A stretch of DNA of 64,000 bases from Flavobacterium bernardetii (lineage in GTDB: Bacteria > Bacteroidota > Bacteroidia > Flavobacteriales > Flavobacteriaceae), in contig NZ_JAANOQ010000001.1 of NCBI RefSeq assembly GCF_011305415.1, positions 831,631 through 895,630 of the forward strand, written 5' to 3'. The notes below the pieces were generated by a model, which saw only the letters and a list, made by a program, of their open reading frames with translations, was not told the origin of the DNA and did no database searches. Position numbers and translations under genes: made by a program. Below, in pieces: positions 58,976 to 64,000 of the stretch (positions are counted from its first letter, which is position 1; every line of letters starts with the position of its first letter).

Positions 58976-59766
58976 TATAAATCTTGAGCATTAGCAATCA
59001 ATTCAGCAATATCCATAACTTGAACTGAGCCTTCTTTTTCTTTATTTTTAATTCCGTCGGTTAACATCGTGTTACAAAATGGGCAACCTGCGGCAATAAT
59101 TTCTGGTTGTGTTTCTAAAGCATCTTCTGTTCTTTCCACGTTGATGTCTTTATCCCCTTTTTCTGGTTCTTTAAACATTTGTGCGCCACCAGCACCACAG
59201 CATAAACCGTTGGCACGAGAACGTTTCATTTCTACTAACTCAGCATCTAATTTTTGAATTAAATCTCTTGGTGCTTCGTAAATATTGTTAGCACGACCTA
59301 AATAACACGGATCATGAAATGTAATACGTTTTCCTTTAAATTTTCCACCTTCAATAGTTAATCTTCCTGAATCTAATAATGATTTTAGAAATTCTGTATG
59401 ATGCACTACTTCATATTTCCCACCTAATTCTGGATACTCATTTTTAATCGTATTGAAACAGTGAGGACAAGCTGTAACGATTTTCTTTACTTCATAAGCA
59501 TTCATGACTTCAATATTCATCATGGCTTGCATTTGAAATAAAAATTCATTTCCAGCTCTTTTTGCAGGATCACCAGTACAACTTTCTTCCGTACCTAAAA
59601 CAGCAAAAGGAACTTTGGCTTTATTTAATATTTTAACAAAAGCTTTTGTAATTTTTTTTGCTCTATCATCAAAACTACCTGAACAACCTACCCAAAACAA
59701 AACTTCTGGTGTTTGTCCTTGTGCCATCATTTCGGCCATTGTTGGTACTACTAAATTTTCTGACAT
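58975..59766 (-). CDS. CCG-domain Fe-S protein (HdrB/GlpC/LldE-like)
   Basis: 263 residues, cytoplasmic. Two cysteine-rich CCG-type modules: VGCSGSF plus the TACPHCFNT region in the first, and DPCYLGR with GLCCGAGGAQMF in the second, then GCPFCNTML. This is the pattern of heterodisulfide-reductase subunit B and glycolate/lactate oxidase iron-sulfur subunits. It should hold non-cubane or 4Fe-4S clusters and pass electrons. Its partner HdrC-like gene lies 560 bp upstream, separated by a HAD gene. Confidence 0.88.
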   Translation of the reverse strand: MSENLVVPTMAEMMAQGQTPEVLFWVGCSGSFDDRAKKITKAFVKILNKAKVPFAVLGTEESCTGDPAKRAGNEFLFQMQAMMNIEVMNAYEVKKIVTACPHCFNTIKNEYPELGGKYEVVHHTEFLKSLLDSGRLTIEGGKFKGKRITFHDPCYLGRANNIYEAPRDLIQKLDAELVEMKRSRANGLCCGAGGAQMFKEPEKGDKDINVERTEDALETQPEIIAAGCPFCNTMLTDGIKNKEKEGSVQVMDIAELIANAQDL

Positions 59767-59792
59767 ATTATTTTATGTTTGTTCTGTTATTT

Positions 59793-59813
59793 AAACTGAA
59801 TGTATTTCAGTTT
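59793..59813 (-). terminator. Weak hairpin after the HAD gene
   Basis: An 8-bp stem AAACTGAA / TTCAGTTT with a 5-nt loop. No strong T-run on the minus strand; may attenuate rather than end transcription between the HAD gene and the Fe-S gene. Confidence 0.35.
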
Positions 59814-59840
59814 CTACTTAGTTTCCTTTTTTTTAATGAA

Positions 59841-60287
59841 TTAATCGTTTAATTCATCATCAAAAACTTGTATGGTTACATCTTTTTCAATTAAATCTGT
59901 AAACTTTCCGTTATATCTTGTTGCTTTAACTAAATGATTATCAATCCAATGGTAATTTCCACCACGTGGTTTTCCCATTACCATACCATGATATTTGAAA
60001 CCATGATCATTTAGCCATTTTTCAGTAACTTCTCTGTGTGCTTCTGTACGAGAAGTAAAAAAGAAAATAACATGACCTTCCTCATACCATTTATTCAAAG
60101 TTTCTAAAGCATCTGGATATACTTTTGCCGTAGCCATTCTTTCCGGTTCTTCGTTTGGAATGTCATCACAAATGGTTCCGTCTATATCAATTAGGTAATT
60201 TTTAATTCCTTCTGGTAATATTGGACTTAAATGTTCGCCATTTACGGTTAATTCTTGTAATTTCCCTTCAATTTCTTCTTTTTTCAT
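59841..60287 (-). CDS. HAD-like phosphatase-family protein
   Basis: 148 residues. HAD motif I is DIDGTICDD (two Asp), motif II is FFFTSRTE (Thr/Ser), and GKPRGGNYHWIDNHLV with FDDELND supplies the motif III/IV region. The Gly-Asn-Tyr-His-Trp segment is a family trait. Soluble, probably a phosphatase or a phosphate-binding relative; substrate unknown. It interrupts the two Hdr-like genes and follows an AAC-repeat tract in its leader. Confidence 0.8.
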   Translation of the reverse strand: MKKEEIEGKLQELTVNGEHLSPILPEGIKNYLIDIDGTICDDIPNEEPERMATAKVYPDALETLNKWYEEGHVIFFFTSRTEAHREVTEKWLNDHGFKYHGMVMGKPRGGNYHWIDNHLVKATRYNGKFTDLIEKDVTIQVFDDELND

Positions 60288-60292
60288 GCTTA

Positions 60293-60325
60293 GTTGTTGT
60301 AGTTGTTGTTGTTGTTGTTGTTGTT
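60293..60325 (-). repeat. AAC trinucleotide tract between Fe-S and HAD genes
   Basis: On the minus strand, directly after the TAA stop of the Fe-S gene, comes (AAC)8, TAC, (AAC)2, then TAA and the HAD ATG. All units stay in frame with the Fe-S gene; read-through would add 11 residues before the next stop. A simple-sequence tract of this length is prone to slippage and could alter the leader length of the HAD gene. Confidence 0.8.
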
Positions 60326-61663
60326 TTATGCTTCGTTTCTCCAGTTTACTCTATCTTGTTGGTTGTATTGCCATGGTGCACCGTTATTTTCAATATTTGT
60401 CATAACTGCATTTAATTCCATTGGAGCAGCACTTTGTTCCATTACTAAATAACGTCTCATATCCATAATAATAGATAAAGGACTAATATTTATTGGACAT
60501 TCTTCCACACAAGCGTTACAAGATGTACAAGCCCAAAGTTCTTCTGGAGTAATGTAATCGTTTAATAAAGACTTATTATCTGGAACAAAAATACCATTAT
60601 TGGCATCCATGTTTTTTCCAACTTCTTCTAATCTGTCACGTGTATCCATCATAATTTTACGAGGCGATAATTTCTTACCTGTAATGTTTGCTGGACATGA
60701 TGAAGTACAACGACCACATTCTGTACATGTATAGGCATTTAATAATTGTACCCAATTTAAATCTTGAACATCTGAAGCTCCGAATTTTGCAGGAACGGCA
60801 TCTGGATTCGCTGGTGCTGCAAACGGATCAGCATTTGGATCCATCATTAATTTTACTTCATTCGTCACACTTTCTAAATTGTCGAATTGACCTTTTGGAT
60901 TTAAATCAGCAAAAAATGTATTTGGGAACGCTAATAAAATATGCAAATGTTTAGAAAAGTATAAATAATTTAAGAAAGCAATTACCATTAATAAATGTCC
61001 CCACCATCCTACTCTTTCTAAAATGTGTAAAGCACTTTCGCTCATTCCACCAAATAAAGCAGGTCCTAAATTTTGAGAAATTGCAAAATTAAATGAACCA
61101 GTTCCTTCAAAATGAGATTTCCCTAATGAATATAAAACTTCGTCTGTTCCATTCATGGTGAAAATACAAGTAACTAGAACAATTTCCATGATTAAGATTA
61201 AGTTCGCATCTTTTGTTGGCCAACCTAACATTTCTGCTTTATTAAAACGAGGTAATTTTAATAAATTTCTTCTTGATAAAAAAGCTACAGTAGCAAGTAA
61301 AGCTAATAAAGAAAGGATTTCGATGAAACTAATTAAGAACGTATAAAATCCACCTAAACCAGTTTTAAAGAAACGATGTGTTCCAAAAAGTCCGTCTACA
61401 ATAATTTCTAATAACTCAATTTGAGTAATTACAAATGCTGCATATAAGGTAAAGTGTAAAATTGCAGGAATTGGTCTGGTAAACATTTTTTTCTGTCCCA
61501 AAGCAATTAATGCCATGTTTTTCCAACGTGCAGCAGCGTTATCTGTTCTGTTTACGTCTTGTCCTAATTTAATATTTCGTATTATTTTTTTAACATTTTT
61601 AGCAAAAAAGCCAACGCCTACTATTAGGACAATTGCAAAAATAATATTTGGTAAAAAACTCAT
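60326..61663 (-). CDS. Membrane-bound 4Fe-4S oxidoreductase (HdrC-like)
   Basis: 445 residues. Five or six membrane helices (about 1-260) with a di-heme cytochrome-like first half, then two ferredoxin motifs: CTECGRCTSSCP and CTSCNACVEECP (each CxxCxxCxxxCP). The layout is that of HdrC/DsrM-like or GlpC-type membrane electron carriers. It should transfer electrons between quinone and the CCG-domain partner encoded downstream. The start follows the MCE gene by 5 bp, so it belongs to that operon. Confidence 0.88.
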   Translation of the reverse strand: MSFLPNIIFAIVLIVGVGFFAKNVKKIIRNIKLGQDVNRTDNAAARWKNMALIALGQKKMFTRPIPAILHFTLYAAFVITQIELLEIIVDGLFGTHRFFKTGLGGFYTFLISFIEILSLLALLATVAFLSRRNLLKLPRFNKAEMLGWPTKDANLILIMEIVLVTCIFTMNGTDEVLYSLGKSHFEGTGSFNFAISQNLGPALFGGMSESALHILERVGWWGHLLMVIAFLNYLYFSKHLHILLAFPNTFFADLNPKGQFDNLESVTNEVKLMMDPNADPFAAPANPDAVPAKFGASDVQDLNWVQLLNAYTCTECGRCTSSCPANITGKKLSPRKIMMDTRDRLEEVGKNMDANNGIFVPDNKSLLNDYITPEELWACTSCNACVEECPINISPLSIIMDMRRYLVMEQSAAPMELNAVMTNIENNGAPWQYNQQDRVNWRNEA

Positions 61664-61668
61664 AAGGT

Positions 61669-62637
61669 TTAGTTTTTAGGTTGTTCAATAATTGTTTCAG
61701 TAGTTGGTGTTGTATATGGTTTGTTTTTCTTACCGAAAACAGACACATTCACATATCGCGTAGGATTTAATCGTAAATCTTGTAATAATAATTCTAATTC
61801 TTTTGATGTTTTAGTTAAATTATTATACATCGCGTCGTCGCTTAATAATTTACCCATCGTACCTTTTCCTTGCTCTAAGTTAGCCATAATTCCGTTAACA
61901 TTAGTCAAAGTCGCTTCTAATTTTTTAACTGTAGCTCCTAAATCGGCTTTATCCAAAGAAGTAGATATATTATTTAAATTAGCAGAAGTTTTTTCAAAAT
62001 TAGATAAAGTAGAACTTAGTTTCGGTTTAGTATCCACTAAAATTCCATTTATATTTTTTGATGCTTGACTAAATTCAGACATAGTAACTTCTAAAGAAGC
62101 GATAGCTATTTTTAGTTTTTGTTGCGTAGCAGCATCTAAAGTCGCATTTAAATTTTCAATTAATTTATTTGCATTCTCTAAAAGAATTTCGACTTTATCT
62201 TTTACAGGTCCGATTTGATTGGCTAATTCGGCAGTTAATCCTAATTTAGCTGATGTTTGTAAAGTATCGCCTGATTCAACAAAATTTTTGTCTGAAAAAT
62301 TATTAAGAATGGCAATTTCTCTACCACCAATTAATCCCGTATCCTTAATTTGTGCTATACTCGATTTTGCAATTTTAATTTGCTCGTTCGTAATTACTAA
62401 TTCTACATTCATTTTACCATCAGGTAGCATTTCAATAGAATTCACTTTTCCAATAGTTAATCCGTTTATCGTAACTGGAGCAGCAACAACTAAACCGGAA
62501 ACATTGTCATAAACAGCGTATAATTTATTGCTACTATCGAATAAATTTCTCCCTTTAAGGAAAGTAAAACCCCAGTAAAATAATACTATGGATAATATAA
62601 CTAAAACGGCAACTTTAATTTCTCTGGTAATTTTCAA
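61669..62637 (-). CDS. MCE/MlaD-family lipid-transport protein
   Basis: 322 residues. One N-terminal membrane helix (about 8-26) anchors the MCE domain (about 38-115; SGLVVAAPVTINGLTIGKV), followed by a long helical/coiled region (residues about 130-290) with repeated Leu/Asn segments. Such proteins form hexameric barrels that carry phospholipids between inner and outer membrane. It lies 36 bp after the amidase gene. No ABC ATPase or permease partner is in the window. Confidence 0.87.
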   Translation of the reverse strand: MKITREIKVAVLVILSIVLFYWGFTFLKGRNLFDSSNKLYAVYDNVSGLVVAAPVTINGLTIGKVNSIEMLPDGKMNVELVITNEQIKIAKSSIAQIKDTGLIGGREIAILNNFSDKNFVESGDTLQTSAKLGLTAELANQIGPVKDKVEILLENANKLIENLNATLDAATQQKLKIAIASLEVTMSEFSQASKNINGILVDTKPKLSSTLSNFEKTSANLNNISTSLDKADLGATVKKLEATLTNVNGIMANLEQGKGTMGKLLSDDAMYNNLTKTSKELELLLQDLRLNPTRYVNVSVFGKKNKPYTTPTTETIIEQPKN

Positions 62638-62673
62638 AATATCATTGATTTAAAAAAACAAAAATAGCAATAT

Positions 62674-63777
62674 TTATTTGATTGCCTCGCTTAATTTAAT
62701 TTTTTTACCATTTTTTATAGCCACTATAAATGAAGAAGAATAGCCTTTTGCATTTGCATCTGCTAACAATTGTTTTGCAATAGCATACGAAGTTGTTGTA
62801 CCATAAAAATATTTATAAATCGCATTTTCTTTTTCGATTGAAATATTTTTTAATCCTTTAAAGTTTTTAGGTAATGTTTCTAATTTTTTTCCACTTGCAG
62901 AAATTTGAACTTTAAAAGTAACTCCATCAACTGCAGTTTTGTTATCCGTTGAAGGTTTAACATCTGTTTTTTTAGGTTCCTCTTTTTTAACAACATCTTT
63001 TTTTGGAGTAACGCCTGATTCTAATTTAAAAAAATCATCTCTATATCCTAAAATTGCTTTTGAAATGGCTTCTGCTAATTTATTTTGACCTTCAGAAGAA
63101 TTCAGAAACGCACCTTCGTTTTTGTTTGACACAAATCCCATTTCAATAAGTACACGAGGCATAATAATTTCTCTTAATACTAAGAAACCAGCTTGTTTAA
63201 CACCTCTGTTCTTAGAGGTGGTAAATTTCGTAAAAGCTTGTTGTACTTTTCCAGCTATATCAATACTTTGCTGGATATTTTCTTCTTGCATGATAGAAAT
63301 TCCCATCACCGATTCTGGCGATTTTGGATCGAATCCATCATACTTAATTTTATAATCACTTTCTAAAGTAACTACGGCATTTTCCTTTTTTGCTACTTCT
63401 AAATTCGCCGCATTTCGGGTAACTCCCATTACATAAGTTTCATTTCCGGCTGCAGCCTGATTGTCGTTTGCGTTACAATGCATAGAAACAAACAAATGTC
63501 CTTTTGATCTATTTGCGATGTTAGCACGTTCATTCAATTCCACAAAAACATCAGTTTTTCTCGTGTAAACGACTTCAATATTAGATTCTTTTGATAAAAT
63601 TTCTCCAACTTTTAGTACCGTATTTAATGAAATTTTCTTTTCAATATTTCCGTGATACGTAGCTCCGTAATCTTTTCCGCCGTGTCCAGCATCTAAAACA
63701 ACCTTAAACTTTTTCGTTTGAGATTGTGCCGTAATCGTTAATAAAAGTACAAATAGTAATTGTGCTAATTTTGTCAT
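62674..63777 (-). CDS. N-acetylmuramoyl-L-alanine amidase with SPOR-like tail
   Basis: 367 residues with a signal peptide (about 1-19). The Amidase_3 domain (about 24-245) has the zinc-binding set VLDAGHGGKDYG (His), SMHCNAN (His) and the catalytic Glu in VLIEMGFVSNKNEG. A Lys/Pro-rich linker (about 255-285) leads to a C-terminal SPOR-like domain (GVTFKVQISASGKKLE to SSFIVAIKNGKK) that may bind denuded glycan at division sites. It cleaves peptide stems from peptidoglycan. The next upstream gene has a matching C-terminal domain. Confidence 0.92.
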   Translation of the reverse strand: MTKLAQLLFVLLLTITAQSQTKKFKVVLDAGHGGKDYGATYHGNIEKKISLNTVLKVGEILSKESNIEVVYTRKTDVFVELNERANIANRSKGHLFVSMHCNANDNQAAAGNETYVMGVTRNAANLEVAKKENAVVTLESDYKIKYDGFDPKSPESVMGISIMQEENIQQSIDIAGKVQQAFTKFTTSKNRGVKQAGFLVLREIIMPRVLIEMGFVSNKNEGAFLNSSEGQNKLAEAISKAILGYRDDFFKLESGVTPKKDVVKKEEPKKTDVKPSTDNKTAVDGVTFKVQISASGKKLETLPKNFKGLKNISIEKENAIYKYFYGTTTSYAIAKQLLADANAKGYSSSFIVAIKNGKKIKLSEAIK

Positions 63778-63781
63778 TTCT

Positions 63782-64000
63782 TTATTTTGATTCTACTATA
63801 AAAGCAGATTTATATCCTTTTAATTTGGCTTCGGCTAATAATTTTTTGCAAGTTTCCATACTTCCTTCACCATAATAATACTTGTAACCGCCGTTGATTT
63901 CCAATACAGAAATATTAGTTAATCCGTTAAAGTTTTCGGGAATTAATTCTAATTTCTTAGTACTAAAACTAATTTGAACTTTATATCCTGAACCCGCTGG
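63782..64000 (-). CDS. Second SPOR-like-domain protein, probably a tandem amidase (partial, C-terminus only)
   Basis: The last 72 codons lie in the window; the start is beyond the right edge. The visible part (YKVQISFSTKKLELIPENF, later YKYYYGEGSMETCKKLLAEA and SAFIVESK at the end) aligns well with the C-terminal domain of the amidase at 62674-63777. That gene starts 4 bp after this stop. The simplest reading is a tandem amidase paralogue, but the catalytic domain is not visible. Confidence 0.7.
   Translation of the reverse strand, partial: PAGSGYKVQISFSTKKLELIPENFNGLTNISVLEINGGYKYYYGEGSMETCKKLLAEAKLKGYKSAFIVESK

Noticed and set aside
60293..60325. CRISPR-like repeat
   Set aside because: A simple trinucleotide tract without spacers.

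Overview
The window is AT-rich DNA from a member of the Bacteroidota, most likely a Flavobacteriaceae/Flavobacterium-like species. The signs are: promoters of the TAnnTTTG type, a TonB receptor with an N-terminal carboxypeptidase-regulatory-like domain, many short SSC-type lipoproteins, a fused branched-chain E1 dehydrogenase, BshA (bacillithiol), and several families typical of this group (DUF5690, DUF6814, DM13, NRDE, archaemetzincin). Nearly all genes lie on the minus strand. There is one tRNA (Val, TAC), no rRNA, no CRISPR array, no prophage and no intact insertion sequence.

Layout. (1) 1-5.4 kb: a TonB receptor, a DUF5690 transporter, an FAD-dependent oxidoreductase and the start of a phosphonatase-like HAD hydrolase form a minus-strand operon, probably for aminophosphonate uptake and breakdown. 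(2) 5.8-16.5 kb: the potassium-pump locus. In transcription order it holds a DUF7674-like gene, three membrane mini-proteins (one is KdpF), kdpA, kdpB, a chimeric mini-gene made of the kdpC start and the kdpB tail, kdpC, a porin-like gene, the KdpD sensor domain and a separate histidine kinase. A sigma-54 type response regulator lies just upstream in place of an OmpR-type KdpE. Imperfect direct repeats of about 130 bp lie on both sides of the locus. (3) 16.7-19.2 kb: a cNMP/CBS/DUF294 protein and a degenerate DnaQ-like exonuclease. (4) 19.3-29.5 kb: redox and envelope genes: old yellow enzyme, nitroreductase, a deacetylase with a divergent AraC regulator, DoxX, YHS, DM13, ATP-grasp, NRDE, DinB, and a lipoprotein archaemetzincin.

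(5) 29.6-40.6 kb: a short-chain acyl-CoA (acetate/propionate) module: two AMP-forming acyl-CoA synthetases, a receiver-only response regulator, a solute-symporter/histidine-kinase fusion (CrbS-like), two small membrane proteins, an MHS-type transporter, a porin, and a zinc-ribbon/HTH protein. A 16-bp motif, TATAC(C/T)nnTTTAGCAA, occurs upstream of both synthetase genes at identical spacing from a promoter-like box. It occurs again in front of the zinc-ribbon gene. I regard this as the best candidate for an undescribed regulatory circuit here.

(6) 40.8-49.2 kb: a branched-chain 2-oxoacid dehydrogenase E1 fusion, tRNA-Val, a secreted nuclease-like protein with a small Cys-rich partner, and a TPR histidine kinase with its response regulator. 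(7) 49.3-64 kb: chorismate synthase, small lipoproteins, BshA, a GH3/beta-lactamase fusion, a tandem pair of secreted Cys proteins, an Hdr-like Fe-S pair with a HAD gene between its halves, an MCE/MlaD protein, and two amidase-type genes with SPOR-like tails (the second cut by the window edge).

All assignments come from reading motifs and gene context by eye; no database search was run.
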